A DNA stretch of 61,998 bases from Nitrospirota bacterium (GCA_030682135.1 JAUXQT010000076.1:1-61998), one strand, 5' to 3'. Counted from the first letter of the stretch, positions 25,922-35,748 are shown. A program made the numbers and translations. Notes: generated by a model not told the origin, from the sequence alone.

Positions 25922-27058
25922 GTGGCTTCTACCATCTTTATCGTCGACAGTAGCCCCGCTGTCCGCCGATTGGTCGAGCAGATTTCCACGCCGGAAGGCT
26001 GTGATGTCGTGGGATTCCAGGATGCCCCCACCGCCTTAGAAGCAGCACGCCGAATGAGCCCCCATCTCATCATTGCCGACTATCATATAGAGAACATGAC
26101 CTTTTCGGGATTCTGCAAGGAAATCTACAAGCTGGATAACTTGGCAGAAACCTCTATTGTCTCCCTGATCAGCCCATCAGACCGTATCGATGAAACCCAC
26201 TTACGTTCGCTGGGCGTAAAGCTATTCCTCAAGAAGCCCTTTCAGTCAGAAGACCTCATCGGGATGATCAAGGATCTGGAAACACAGCAGGCATCCAGGA
26301 CGAATGGAACGAAGAAGAAGTCTCGTTCCTGGCCGCCGGTCTCAAGCGCGACGGACTCGGATGATGAGGACGAATTCATCGACGACAGCGCGACCGAAGA
26401 AGAAGAGGAACAGGCGATCGCACCCCACCCTCAACCGAAAGAACCCCCTGTGACCACCACCACTGCCGCGCAGGCTTCGACACCCGAACCCGAAGAGGCG
26501 ATGAAGGGCCTCTTCGGTCAACTTCTTCAGTCCATGTCAGAACGAACGGAAAAAAACATTGCCGACCTGCTTCCCCAGATGGTGGGAAAAGATCTGGCCA
26601 CCCTCGTGGCCAAGGCCGTGGAAACAGAGGTGCAGCGCAACATGGGTGCGGCGCTCACGGAAGAGCGGCTGACATCGGTGCTTGAGCCAATGCTCATGAC
26701 CGTGCTCCCGAAGGTCCTTTCACGAGAAATGTCCCTGCTCGAACCCATCATTCGGCAAGGCATTTTCGATATCGCGAGCCCCCTGATCAAGGAACGCATC
26801 GATCAACTCGTCCAGGAGCAAACCAATACCGTGCGTACCCTACTGCCCGACATGGTTCGAGAACAACTCGGATCGATCGAGGAACTCGTGAAAGCAGAGA
26901 TCCAACAGGCTGCCGCCAAGCAAACCGCTGGAATAGTCGATGCCCTCGTGCGAACGACGGCGCGAGAACAGGTGGAAGAGGCTGTTCAGCGCCTGGTCCC
27001 CGACCTGGCTGAAGAGCAGATCAAAGCAGAGATCACACGTCTCACACAAGCCGTATAG
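25922..27058 (+). CDS. Response regulator with long helical C-terminal region
   Basis: 378 residues from a GTG with GGAGGG upstream. Residues 1-120 or so are a receiver domain: IVDSSPAVRRL with one of the two usual acidic residues replaced by Ser, phospho-acceptor Asp in IIADYHI, and Lys in LKKPF. A low-complexity acidic linker (about 125-185, rich in Glu, Pro and Thr) leads to about 190 residues of amphipathic helix. This part contains repeated segments such as LLPQMVGKDLATLV, LLPDMVREQLG and LVPDLAEEQIKAE. There is no DNA-binding or enzymatic output domain. The tail looks like a multimerising or scaffold element, so it may regulate by protein contacts. No sensor kinase is adjacent. Confidence 0.72.
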   Translation: MASTIFIVDSSPAVRRLVEQISTPEGCDVVGFQDAPTALEAARRMSPHLIIADYHIENMTFSGFCKEIYKLDNLAETSIVSLISPSDRIDETHLRSLGVKLFLKKPFQSEDLIGMIKDLETQQASRTNGTKKKSRSWPPVSSATDSDDEDEFIDDSATEEEEEQAIAPHPQPKEPPVTTTTAAQASTPEPEEAMKGLFGQLLQSMSERTEKNIADLLPQMVGKDLATLVAKAVETEVQRNMGAALTEERLTSVLEPMLMTVLPKVLSREMSLLEPIIRQGIFDIASPLIKERIDQLVQEQTNTVRTLLPDMVREQLGSIEELVKAEIQQAAAKQTAGIVDALVRTTAREQVEEAVQRLVPDLAEEQIKAEITRLTQAV

Positions 27059-27080
27059 AACCTTCTCCCCCCGGTCCGAC

Positions 27081-27194
27081 TTAGCCCTTCTTGGTCTTCT
27101 TTCCTCGTTTGGCGTTTGCCAGAGCCTTCACGCGCGCCATGCTCTTCAAATGCTTCTTTCTTGTCTTACGGTCTTTTTCACGGCCTGTGGCCAT
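27081..27194 (-). CDS. Small highly basic protein, 37 residues
   Basis: A short frame with a good ribosome site (GGAGAG, five bases before ATG). It encodes 37 residues, of which roughly 40 percent are Lys or Arg (it opens MATGREKDRKTRKKHLK and ends KKTKKG). The composition suggests binding to RNA, DNA or the ribosome. I do not recognise a named family. It lies in the gap between the response regulator and valS, convergent with the former. Confidence 0.6.
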   Translation of the reverse strand: MATGREKDRKTRKKHLKSMARVKALANAKRGKKTKKG

Positions 27195-27352
27195 AGTCTC
27201 TCCAAATCGTCAAAAGTGGAAGCGGAACGAACCCCTCGCCCTCGCCTTGTGCGAGTCTGTATAACACACGGCTCGGCACCCCTCAAGCTATCAGTGCATC
27301 CATCATTCCTTGAGAGGGCACCGTTCGCATGTTAAGATGCGCCTCATTTTGC

Positions 27353-27379
27353 GCAGAATGCTGAAAAAGTCCGCCAGCA
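27353..27379. repeat. Solo end of a family-1 element
   Basis: GCAGAATGCTGAAAAAGTCC followed by GCCAGCA is the reverse complement of the right terminus of full-length family-1 copies (compare 43288-43312). No interior or second end follows. Instead a different palindrome (27391-27485) begins 11 bp later. This is a truncated copy. Confidence 0.6.
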
Positions 27380-27390
27380 ATGGAGAGATC

Positions 27391-27485
27391 GTCGCTCGTA
27401 TCTCGTGAAGCGTCTCTCGTTTTTGGGTAGGAACTGATAACTGACCATTTTAGTCGCGAGAGACGAGCGACGCTTCACGAACGAC
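27391..27485. repeat. Family-3 inverted repeat upstream of valS
   Basis: The left arm, GTCGCTCG then CTCGTGAAGCGTCTCTCG, is mirrored by CGAGAGACGAGCGACGCTTC and ACGAACGAC on the right, enclosing about 35 nt. The motif CGTGAAGCGT recurs in the palindrome at 37637-37696. It ends 13 bp before the valS ATG and could form a large hairpin in the leader. Confidence 0.6.
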
Positions 27486-27498
27486 GGACGAAGACTGA

Positions 27499-30267
27499 AT
27501 GAGCACCCCCCAACTCGACAAAGTTTACGATCCCAAGGCGGTCGAAACACGCTGGTATGAGATCTGGACCAAACAAGGCTATTTCCACGCCTCGCCGGCC
27601 CATCCAGGACAACCCTACTCCATCGTCATTCCACCACCCAATGTCACCGGCTCGCTCCACGTCGGCCATGCCCTGAATCACTCCATACAAGACATCCTGG
27701 TCCGCTGGCGGCGGATGCAGGGCCGTAATGTGCTCTGGCTGCCCGGCACCGACCATGCCGGCATTGCCACGCAAAACGTCGTGGAAAAACAGCTCATGGC
27801 CGAAGGGGCCTCGCGGGAATCTCTGGGACGAGAACGCTTCATCGAGCGCGTCTGGCAATGGAAAGCCACCTCTGGAGATACCATTATCCGTCAACAAAAA
27901 CGGCTGGGTGAGTCCTGCGACTGGGAGCGTCTTCGCTTTACGATGGACGAAGGACTCTCGAAAGCCGTGCTCGAAGTGTTCGTCCGATTGCATGAGGAAG
28001 GACTGATCTATCGGGGGGAACGGCTGATCAACTGGTGCCCCCGCTGCCTGACCGCCCTCTCCGACATCGAAGTCGAGCACGAAGATATCAAAGGGAAGCT
28101 TTACTCGATCGAGTACCCGCTCGAACAGGATCCGACAGTTCGCCTCACAGTGGCCACGACCAGGCCAGAAACCCTGTTCGGCGACACCGCCGTGGCCGTG
28201 CATCCTGAAGATCCCAGGTACAACCGATTGATCGGACAACGCGTTCGGCTCCCCCTCACCAATCGCACCATTCCCATCGTCGGCGATGCGATCCTCGTCG
28301 ACCGCGAGTTCGGCACTGGGGCGGTGAAAATTACGCCTGCACACGATTTTAACGACTTCGAAGCGGGCGAACGGCATAACTTGCCGAGACTTCCCATCTT
28401 CGACTATCAGGCCTTACTCGATCGACAAGGGCTGATCGCCGCCGACGTCGAACCAAGTGTCATTGACGCCATCGCAACCCTTCCCGCCATCAAAGCTCGG
28501 GCCAAGACTGAGCAACTACTGAAAGGCCGTGAGCTCCTGACAAAAGTCGACGACCACAAGATGGCCATTGGAAAATGCTACCGCTGCAAGACGGTCGTCG
28601 AGCCATACCTGTCGCCGCAATGGTTCGTCAAGGTCAAGCCGCTCGCCGAGCCTGCCATCCAAGCAGTGGTCGACGGCCGCATCCGCCTCCTCCCGGAAGG
28701 CTGGACGAACAACTACCTGGGATGGATGAGGGACATCAAAGACTGGTGCATCTCACGCCAGATCTGGTGGGGGCACCAGATTCCCGCCTGGTATTGTCGG
28801 ACCTGCAACAAGGACTTCATCGTTGAAGGAGCCCCTGCGACGGCTTCAGCGACACTAGCCCCACGACTGACGATTCTCCAAGGCGCCACGCCGATTGTCG
28901 GGAAATCTGCGCCCTCGACCTGCCAGACATGTGGAGGCCATGATTTCATCCGCGACCCCGACGTCCTCGACACCTGGTTCTCATCTGCCCTTTGGCCCTT
29001 CTCGACCCTGGGGTGGCCCGAACAGACGGTGGAGCTCAAAACCTATTACCCGACCTCGACGCTCGTGACCGGACTCGACATTCTCTTCTTCTGGGTCGCG
29101 CGCATGATCATGATGGGTCTGAAATTCATGGGCGATGTGCCCTTCCGGGATGTCTATATCCATGCTCTCGTGCGGGATGCCGAAGGGCAGAAGATGAGCA
29201 AATCGAAAGGCAACGTCATCGATCCGTTGCATGTGATGGAGCAATTCGGCACCGATGCCCTCCGCTTCACGCTGGCTGCGATGGCCTCACCGGGGCGCGA
29301 CATCAAACTCGCGGAAGAACGAATTGAAGGCTATCGTAACTTTGCCAACAAGATCTGGAATGCCGCTCGTTTCAGCCTCATGAATCTGGATGGGCCGCGA
29401 ACGGCCAACGCACCGATAGAACGGACCTTCCCCGACCGCTGGATTTTGAGCCGCCTCAATCAGACAATCCAGCTTGTGACATCCGAACTGGAGGCCTATC
29501 GATTCGATCGCGCGGCCAATGCCCTATACCAATTCATCTGGCACGAGTACTGCGACTGGTACCTCGAACTGATCAAACCGACATTGCAAAACCCGGCGAG
29601 CCCTGACGCGCCAGGGACCAGGCAAACGCTCGTCGACACACTCGAAACCACGATGAGGCTCCTGCACCCATTCATGCCTTTTCTGACGGAAGAGATCTGG
29701 CAGACCCTTCCTCACCAGGGTGAGAGCATCGTGGTTCAGCAGTACCCCACCGCTGAAGCGACCTGGATTGCGCCGGAAATGGATCGCCGGTTTACGTTAC
29801 TCGAACAGACCATCGGCCTGGTCCGCTCCTCCCGCATGCTCTTGAACTATCCACCGGGACAACAGATTACATTCTACGTTGCGCATGACGAACCGACGCG
29901 GCAGGGACATCTGGATCAACTCCGGAGCTACCTCGCCCATCTCGGCCGAGGCACGGTCGATCTGACACCGACCACGACCTGGCCGACCAATAATCTGCTC
30001 CGGCTCATCACCGAGGGCTTATCCGTCGGCATCGTGGTGGCAGGCGATGTGGATCTCAACAAAGCGCTGGACCGTCTGCTCAAGCAACAATCGGAGCAGA
30101 CGAAGGAGATGGATCGGCTGGAAGGGAAACTGCGCAATCAGGAATTTACCGCCAAGGCTCCACCGGAGGTGATTACAGATCACCAGGACCGGCTGGCAAG
30201 CCTGCGCCGGGATCAAGCTATGCTCGCCAACAGCGAACAGCAGTTGCGTGCCATGTTGGGGACCTAA
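27499..30267 (+). CDS. valS: Valine--tRNA ligase
   Basis: 922 residues, a full-length class I synthetase that charges tRNA-Val. Landmarks are the HIGH-type motif in PPNVTGSLHVGHALNH (about residues 40-55), the editing domain with TTRPETLFGDTAVAVHP (about 215-232), KMSKSKGNVIDP (about 565), and a C-terminal coiled coil with LDRLLKQ and LRNQEFTAKAPPEVI. The Cys pairs in the middle (CYRCKT, CRTCNKD, CQTCGG) fit zinc-binding insertions seen in many bacterial ValRS. It begins the plus-strand housekeeping run and lies 3 bp upstream of nadC. Confidence 0.97.
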   Translation: MSTPQLDKVYDPKAVETRWYEIWTKQGYFHASPAHPGQPYSIVIPPPNVTGSLHVGHALNHSIQDILVRWRRMQGRNVLWLPGTDHAGIATQNVVEKQLMAEGASRESLGRERFIERVWQWKATSGDTIIRQQKRLGESCDWERLRFTMDEGLSKAVLEVFVRLHEEGLIYRGERLINWCPRCLTALSDIEVEHEDIKGKLYSIEYPLEQDPTVRLTVATTRPETLFGDTAVAVHPEDPRYNRLIGQRVRLPLTNRTIPIVGDAILVDREFGTGAVKITPAHDFNDFEAGERHNLPRLPIFDYQALLDRQGLIAADVEPSVIDAIATLPAIKARAKTEQLLKGRELLTKVDDHKMAIGKCYRCKTVVEPYLSPQWFVKVKPLAEPAIQAVVDGRIRLLPEGWTNNYLGWMRDIKDWCISRQIWWGHQIPAWYCRTCNKDFIVEGAPATASATLAPRLTILQGATPIVGKSAPSTCQTCGGHDFIRDPDVLDTWFSSALWPFSTLGWPEQTVELKTYYPTSTLVTGLDILFFWVARMIMMGLKFMGDVPFRDVYIHALVRDAEGQKMSKSKGNVIDPLHVMEQFGTDALRFTLAAMASPGRDIKLAEERIEGYRNFANKIWNAARFSLMNLDGPRTANAPIERTFPDRWILSRLNQTIQLVTSELEAYRFDRAANALYQFIWHEYCDWYLELIKPTLQNPASPDAPGTRQTLVDTLETTMRLLHPFMPFLTEEIWQTLPHQGESIVVQQYPTAEATWIAPEMDRRFTLLEQTIGLVRSSRMLLNYPPGQQITFYVAHDEPTRQGHLDQLRSYLAHLGRGTVDLTPTTTWPTNNLLRLITEGLSVGIVVAGDVDLNKALDRLLKQQSEQTKEMDRLEGKLRNQEFTAKAPPEVITDHQDRLASLRRDQAMLANSEQQLRAMLGT

Positions 30268-30270
30268 CTC

Positions 30271-31173
30271 ATGGTCAAACCTCCGGTTGCCGACATAGGG
30301 CGCGCCGTCAGGCAAGCACTCCAGGAAGACCTCCCGCATGGCGACGTCACAACCGCCGTCCTCTTTCCCTCTCCAGTTCCGGCGCGCGCACGCATCGTCG
30401 CTCAGCAATCGCTGGTGGTCGCAGGCCTCGCTGCGGCCCTGCAAACTTTTCGGACTATAGATCCAACTCTCAGCCTGACCATCCATCGCCAGGATGGGGA
30501 ACAGGCAGAGGATGGAGACTGCCTCCTCCAAATCGAAGGCGACGGGCGATCCATCCTCACGGCAGAACGAGTCGCCTTAAACTTTCTCCAACACCTTTCC
30601 GGGATCGCCACCTTGACGAGCCAATTTTGCGATGCCGTTCTCGGATACCCGGTCAGCATTCTGGATACGAGAAAAACAACCCCCGGCTTGCGGGCGCTAC
30701 AGAAATGGGCAGTCCTCCTTGGCGGAGGCATGAATCACCGCCCGTCTCTCAGCGACGGCATCCTTATCAAGGACAATCATCTGGCCCTCCTAGACCGAAC
30801 GGCCACCCCCATAAAAATAGCCTGCCGCAAGGCCAACGCCAAGGCCCCACGTGGCATGACTGTTATTGTGGAAGTGGAATCCTTAGCGGAGGTGAAACAG
30901 GCCCTGACAGAGCCGGTCGACATCATTTTGCTGGATAACATGCCCCCTACCCTGGTGCGCCGCGCCGTCAAGTTGATCAAGGGCCATGCACTGGTAGAAG
31001 TCTCCGGTGGAATCACCTTGAGCAATGTGCGGGCGATGGCAGAAGCAGGCCCGGATCGCATCTCCATCGGAGCCCTCACCCATTCAGCTCCCGCCGCAAC
31101 ACTCAGCCTGGAGCTCGAACTACGCAGAGCTAGCAAGCTAAGGAAAATCCATGATGACAAGCGAGCTCGCTGA
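30271..31173 (+). CDS. nadC: Nicotinate-nucleotide pyrophosphorylase (carboxylating)
   Basis: 300 residues. It converts quinolinate and PRPP to nicotinate mononucleotide in de novo NAD synthesis. Family landmarks are EDLPHGDVTT near residue 15, ERVALNFLQHLSGIAT (about 95-110), DTRKTTPGLR (about 130), GGGMNHR, VEVES and LDNM, and the terminal VSGGITLSNVRAMAEAGPDRIS segment. It follows valS by 3 bp, so the two are probably co-transcribed. A family-1 repeat separates it from birA. Confidence 0.95.
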   Translation: MVKPPVADIGRAVRQALQEDLPHGDVTTAVLFPSPVPARARIVAQQSLVVAGLAAALQTFRTIDPTLSLTIHRQDGEQAEDGDCLLQIEGDGRSILTAERVALNFLQHLSGIATLTSQFCDAVLGYPVSILDTRKTTPGLRALQKWAVLLGGGMNHRPSLSDGILIKDNHLALLDRTATPIKIACRKANAKAPRGMTVIVEVESLAEVKQALTEPVDIILLDNMPPTLVRRAVKLIKGHALVEVSGGITLSNVRAMAEAGPDRISIGALTHSAPAATLSLELELRRASKLRKIHDDKRAR

Positions 31174-31207
31174 GGGTCTGAATCTGTGCAGCACAAGACG
31201 TTCTCCT

Positions 31208-31330
31208 TGGATGCTCAAAACGTTCGTCCAACAAGGCCGCAGGCGAGTCGAAACCGGAGGCGTACCCTCTCGGGTACGTTGAGGATTTCGATGAGCCGAG
31301 AACGACGTTGGCGGACGTTTTCAGCATCCT
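31208..31330. repeat. Family-1 dispersed element, copy 3
   Basis: About 123 bp with ends TGGATGCT-CAAAACG and CGTTTT-CAGCATCCT. The same interior blocks are present (CAAGGCCGCAGG, GGAGGCGTACCCTC, GTACGTTGAGGATT). It sits between nadC and birA on a co-directional stretch, 12 bp before the birA start codon. Confidence 0.85.
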
Positions 31331-31342
31331 CTTAGGTAACCA

Positions 31343-32182
31343 GTGCAACCTTCGCCACCCTTCACCCGCAATACGATCCACAGCACCCTGTCGACCACCT
31401 GGCTGGGGCGTCGCATCGAACTGTTCGACTCCATACCTTCAACAAATCGAGAAGCAGTTCGCCTTGCACAGGCAAACGTGGAACATGGTACGGTCGTCGT
31501 TGCCGACAGCCAGTCCGCTGGCCGCGGAAGGCTAGCCCGAACCTGGTTTTCCCCGCCTGGCTCAAATCTTTATTGCTCCGCCATCCTCAAAGCCGCACGC
31601 CCACCGGAACGCCTCACGGAATGGCTCTCCTGGCTCCCGCTCATCTCTGCGCTGGCCGCCGCCGAAGCGATTGAAGCCGTCTCGTCCCTCCACGTCTCCG
31701 TGAAATGGCCGAACGATCTCCTCATCTCGGAACGGAAAGTCGGCGGAATTCTCTGTGAGAGCGGCGCAGGGACAGGATCAGCGCCATTCCAAGTCATCGG
31801 GATCGGGCTCAACGTCAATGTCGAACAGCAGGATTGGCCGGAAGAACTTCGCGAAACAGCCACGTCGATCTGGCACGAACAGCAACGAGTCGTCGACCGC
31901 AATCGGCTGCTCGCCCAACTCCTCCTCGAACTCGAACATTGCATCGAGGAGTTGGCTCTCCACGGAACCAGCCGGCTTTTGTTAGCCTATCACCAGCGCT
32001 GCTCGACCATCGGACAGAGAGTCAAGGCCATCCTGGCCAATGGAGACCTCTGCGTGGGGATTGCGGAAGGAATCGGCCAGGATGGGGCCTTGATGCTACG
32101 GCCGGACGAGCCCCAACCAGGCTCAAAGGAGCCGGCAATCCTGCATCTGCGTGTAGCAGACATCATCCACATCAGAATCTAG
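31343..32182 (+). CDS. birA: Biotin--[acetyl-CoA-carboxylase] ligase
   Basis: 279 residues from a GTG. It attaches biotin to the carboxylase carrier protein. The ligase core shows DSIPSTNREA, the biotinyl-AMP loop in SAGRGRLARTWFSPPGSNLY, VKWPNDLL and KVGGILCE, then a small C-terminal domain (about 225-279). No N-terminal helix-turn-helix is present, so it cannot repress biotin genes as E. coli BirA does. It precedes coaX by 33 bp; birA-coaX adjacency is common in bacteria. Confidence 0.94.
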   Translation: MQPSPPFTRNTIHSTLSTTWLGRRIELFDSIPSTNREAVRLAQANVEHGTVVVADSQSAGRGRLARTWFSPPGSNLYCSAILKAARPPERLTEWLSWLPLISALAAAEAIEAVSSLHVSVKWPNDLLISERKVGGILCESGAGTGSAPFQVIGIGLNVNVEQQDWPEELRETATSIWHEQQRVVDRNRLLAQLLLELEHCIEELALHGTSRLLLAYHQRCSTIGQRVKAILANGDLCVGIAEGIGQDGALMLRPDEPQPGSKEPAILHLRVADIIHIRI

Positions 32183-32215
32183 CCAAATCACCCAGCCAAG
32201 ACGTACAATAGGGCC

Positions 32216-33007
32216 ATGCTCCTCGTCGTCGATATCGGCAACACCAACATTGTCTGGGGGGTCTATGAAGACCGCACCCTGGCAGCGCATTGGCGAATCG
32301 CCACGGACGTCAAAAAAACGTCCGACGAATACGGCATTCTCTTTGCCAATCTCCTCGCGGCAGCAGGAATTCCTACGCAACATCTCACCGGCGCCATCGT
32401 CTCCAGCGTCGTCCCGGCGTTGACCGAAACTGTCGAACAGATGCTGGAACAATACTTTTATCAGCGCGCCCTGGTGGTCTCCTCGAATACGGACACGGGC
32501 CTCACCCTCCGTTACGATAATCCAAAGGAAATCGGCAGCGACCGGCTGGTCAACGCCGCCGCCGCCTATCATAAATATCGCCGAGACCTCATCATCGTCG
32601 ACTTTGGAACCGCCACCACCTTTTGCGCCATCACGGCAGAAGGCCAATACCTCGGAGGCGTCATCGCCCCCGGCCTCGGAATCTCGGCGGAAGCGCTCTT
32701 CACACGCGCCGCCAAGCTGGCCAAAGTGGAGTTGATCAGGCCCAAGACCGTGATCGGCACCGACACCGCCAGCAGCATTCAAGCCGGGCTCTTATTCGGC
32801 TATGCCGGACTGGTCGATACCGTCGTTCGGCGAATGGAAGAAGAACTCGGACGCTCCGCCTATGTGATTGGCACAGGAGGACTCAGTTCCATCCTGGCAT
32901 CCGAAACTACGACGATTCAAAAAATCGAACCTCTCCTGACATTAGAAGGGCTTGAGCTCCTCTACCGACGAGCCCAGGGTGCGTCCTTGCCTTCCCTGCC
33001 TGTCTGA
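32216..33007 (+). CDS. coaX: Type III pantothenate kinase
   Basis: 263 residues with the ASKHA fold. DIGNTNIVWGVYE at the N-terminus binds phosphate. GSDRLVNAAAAYHKY, then VDFGTATTFCAI with the catalytic Asp region, and GGVIAPGLGIS follow. It carries out the first step of CoA synthesis and needs a monovalent cation. It would feed CoA to the phosphopantetheinyl transferases of the cell. Directly upstream of grpE. Confidence 0.95.
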   Translation: MLLVVDIGNTNIVWGVYEDRTLAAHWRIATDVKKTSDEYGILFANLLAAAGIPTQHLTGAIVSSVVPALTETVEQMLEQYFYQRALVVSSNTDTGLTLRYDNPKEIGSDRLVNAAAAYHKYRRDLIIVDFGTATTFCAITAEGQYLGGVIAPGLGISAEALFTRAAKLAKVELIRPKTVIGTDTASSIQAGLLFGYAGLVDTVVRRMEEELGRSAYVIGTGGLSSILASETTTIQKIEPLLTLEGLELLYRRAQGASLPSLPV

Positions 33008-33098
33008 CCGCCATCCCATGCACAAGTAATTAATTTTTCTGGGCCCCGTTGACTTTATGGGGCCTGTGGCTATCTCCAGACGGACAGAGGAGTCTTTC

Positions 33099-33665
33099 AT
33101 GGCTGAAGAACAGCAGAACGTGAATACAATCGACGACTTGGATCCTTTCTCGGAGGGCACCTCCTCTACCGCAGAGAAACCCATCTCAGTCGCAGAGCTC
33201 CAGCAGGCGCTCACGGCAAAGGCGGAAGAGGCGAAGGGATTGAATGACAAGTATCTTCGGCTCGCAGCCGAGTTCGACAACTATAAGCGGTTGACCCAGC
33301 GGGACCAGCGGGACCAGATCCGGTTCGGCCATGAGTCCTTGCTCAAGGAGCTCTTACCGGTTGTCGATAATCTCGAACGGGCTATCAAGGCCTCACGAGA
33401 GGGGGGCAGCAGTGATGTTCTCATCCAAGGCGTGGAGCTCACGCTCAAGCAGTTAACGGGAGCCTTGACGAGATTTCATGTCACGCCCATTGAGACGATC
33501 GGCAAGCCGTTCGATCCCGCCACTCATCAATCCGTGACCTCCGTCCCGTCCGAGAAAGTTCCGGAGCAGCATGTGGTGGATGAGTTTCAGCGGGGATACC
33601 TCCTCCACGACCGTATTTTACGGGCGGCCATGGTGAGTATCTCAACAGGACGAGCCGACAGCTGA
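33099..33665 (+). CDS. grpE: GrpE nucleotide exchange factor
   Basis: 188 residues from the ATG at 33099, preceded by AGAGGAG; an in-frame ATG at 33057 would add a non-conserved leader. A helical region (about 30-75, with KYLRLAAEFDNYKRLTQRD) is followed by the head domain containing LLPVVDNLERAI and PATHQSVTSVPSEKVP. It releases ADP from DnaK. The order grpE-dnaK-dnaJ is conserved. A small GC-rich dyad (33042-33064) sits in its leader. Confidence 0.95.
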   Translation: MAEEQQNVNTIDDLDPFSEGTSSTAEKPISVAELQQALTAKAEEAKGLNDKYLRLAAEFDNYKRLTQRDQRDQIRFGHESLLKELLPVVDNLERAIKASREGGSSDVLIQGVELTLKQLTGALTRFHVTPIETIGKPFDPATHQSVTSVPSEKVPEQHVVDEFQRGYLLHDRILRAAMVSISTGRADS

Positions 33666-33740
33666 GCAGAAACAGACGAAGCAATCAATTCATCGTAATC
33701 ACATCATCAAAGACAGACTTAGTTAGGGAGGAGTAGGCAC

Positions 33741-35666
33741 ATGGGCAAAGTGATCGGCATCGACCTTGGAACCACGAACTCCTGCGTATCCATCATGAGC
33801 GGTGGCGAACCGGTTGTGATTGCCAACGCAGAAGGCGCCCGCACGACACCGTCCGTCGTCGCCATCACGGAAAAGGGCGAACGCCTCGTCGGACAGATTG
33901 CGAAGCGGCAGGCGATTACCAATCCGGAGAACACGATTTTCTCCGTGAAACGCCTCATGGGCCGCAAGTTCAACAGCAAGCAGGTGGCAGACGCCGCCAA
34001 GCGCTTGCCCTATAAAGTGATCGAGGGTGACAACGGCGACGCCTACGTCGAATTGCGCGGCAAGCGCTACAGCCCGCCGGAAGTCTCCGCCATGATTTTG
34101 CAAAAGATGCGGCAGACCGCAGAAGACTATCTCGGTGAAAAGGTCACCGAAGCGGTCATCACTGTCCCGGCCTATTTCGACGACAGCCAGCGTCAGGCCA
34201 CCAAAGATGCCGGCCAGGTCGCAGGCTTGACCGTCCTCCGCATCATTAACGAACCGACCGCCGCAGCCCTGGCCTATGGTCTGGACAAGAAGAAAGACGA
34301 GCGGGTTGCCGTCTACGATTTGGGCGGCGGCACCTTCGACGTCTCCATCCTTGAAATCGGCGACGGTGTCTTCGAGGTCAAGTCGACCAACGGCGACACC
34401 TACCTCGGCGGCGACGACTTCGACCAGCGCGTCATGGACTGGCTGGTCGATGAGTTCAAGAAGGATCAAGGCATCGATCTCCGGAAGGATCGTATGGCCC
34501 TCCAACGCCTGAAAGAGGCGGCGGAACGTGCCAAGATCGAACTCTCCTCGTCACAAGACACTGAGATCAATCTGCCGTTCATCACGGCCGACGCAACCGG
34601 TCCCAAGCACCTGGTCATGAAGCTGACCCGTGCGAAACTTGAGCAGTTGGTCGACGACCTGATTAAACGGTCCATCGAGCCCTGTAAAAAGGCGCTCTCC
34701 GACGCCGGTGTTTCGGCACGCGACATCAACGAAGTCGTCCTCGTCGGCGGCATGACCCGCATGCCGAAGGTCATTCAGGCCGTCAAAGAATTCTTCGGAA
34801 AAGAACCGCACCGTGGTGTGAACCCTGACGAAGTGGTCGCCATCGGCGCCGGCATTCAAGGCGGCGTGCTCAAAGGCGAAGTCAAGGACGTGTTGCTCCT
34901 CGACGTCACGCCGCTCTCGCTGGGCATCGAAACCCTCGGCGGCGTCTTCACGAAGTTGATCGAGCGAAACACGACCGTTCCGACGAAAAAGAGCCAGGTC
35001 TTCTCGACGGCAGCCGACAATCAAACAGCGGTGACCATTCGAGTCTTCCAAGGCGAACGCGAGATGGCGAACGACAACAAACTCCTGGGCCAGTTCGACT
35101 TGGTCGGCTTGCCTCCTGCGCCACGCGGGATGCCGCAAGTTGAAGTGACGTTCGACATCGATGCGAACGGCATCGTCCATGTTTCGGCCAAAGATTTGGC
35201 GACGCAGAAGGAACAGTCCATCAAGATTACGGCGTCCAGCGGCTTGAGCAAGGAAGAAGTCGAGAAACTCGTGAAGGATGCCCAGGCCCATACGGATGAG
35301 GACAAAAAGCGGCGGAAGACCGCGGAAGCTAAAAACCAGGCCGACACCCTGATCTACCAGACAGAAAAGAACCTGAGCGAACATGGCGACAAAATCGCCG
35401 CCGAGGACAAGACCAAAGTTGAGGAAGCCGTCGCAGCGCTGAAGAAGGCGATGGAAGGCACGGACCCCGAGGCGATCGAGTCTGCCACCCAGGCTTTGAC
35501 GACGGCATCCCATAAGTTGGCTGAAGAAATGTACAAAGCCGCCTCGGCATCGGCGGCAGCCGGAAGCGGCGCCAGCGCCGAAGGCGGAGCCGGAGCCGGC
35601 GAGACCAAGACGGATGAAAAGGTCGTCGACGCAGAATTCGAAGAAGTAGACAAAGAAAAGAAGTAA
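33741..35666 (+). CDS. dnaK: Chaperone DnaK (Hsp70)
   Basis: 641 residues, full length. The ATPase domain shows [12 protein letters not shown], then [13 protein letters not shown] and [11 protein letters not shown]. The hydrophobic linker [19 protein letters not shown] leads to the substrate-binding domain and helical lid. The C-terminus ends in a flexible Gly/Ala/Glu tail with [14 protein letters not shown], typical of bacterial DnaK. A GGGAGGAG ribosome site precedes the ATG. It works with the flanking GrpE and DnaJ. Confidence 0.98.
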   Translation: MGKVIGIDLGTTNSCVSIMSGGEPVVIANAEGARTTPSVVAITEKGERLVGQIAKRQAITNPENTIFSVKRLMGRKFNSKQVADAAKRLPYKVIEGDNGDAYVELRGKRYSPPEVSAMILQKMRQTAEDYLGEKVTEAVITVPAYFDDSQRQATKDAGQVAGLTVLRIINEPTAAALAYGLDKKKDERVAVYDLGGGTFDVSILEIGDGVFEVKSTNGDTYLGGDDFDQRVMDWLVDEFKKDQGIDLRKDRMALQRLKEAAERAKIELSSSQDTEINLPFITADATGPKHLVMKLTRAKLEQLVDDLIKRSIEPCKKALSDAGVSARDINEVVLVGGMTRMPKVIQAVKEFFGKEPHRGVNPDEVVAIGAGIQGGVLKGEVKDVLLLDVTPLSLGIETLGGVFTKLIERNTTVPTKKSQVFSTAADNQTAVTIRVFQGEREMANDNKLLGQFDLVGLPPAPRGMPQVEVTFDIDANGIVHVSAKDLATQKEQSIKITASSGLSKEEVEKLVKDAQAHTDEDKKRRKTAEAKNQADTLIYQTEKNLSEHGDKIAAEDKTKVEEAVAALKKAMEGTDPEAIESATQALTTASHKLAEEMYKAASASAAAGSGASAEGGAGAGETKTDEKVVDAEFEEVDKEKK

Positions 35667-35684
35667 GTGAGACTATCGTCAGTG

Positions 35685-35717
35685 AGACCGAGCTTCGTCG
35701 AACACGAGGCTCGGTCT
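35685..35717 (+). terminator. Hairpin between dnaK and dnaJ
   Basis: A 9-bp perfect stem (AGACCGAGC / GCTCGGTCT) with a 15-nt loop, followed only by TTGCTGT. It may act as a weak terminator or processing site that lowers dnaJ expression relative to dnaK. Confidence 0.45.
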
Positions 35718-35748
35718 TGCTGTACGTTCACCCAGAGAGATCGCGACC

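Noticed and set aside
33042-33064. Terminator between coaX and grpE
   Set aside because: A 6-bp GGCCCC/GGGGCC dyad exists, but it has an 11-nt loop and no T-run after it; the T-rich stretch lies before it.
34551-35513. Long minus-strand open frame opposite dnaK
   Set aside because: Shadow of dnaK, a known effect of strong codon bias in this gene.
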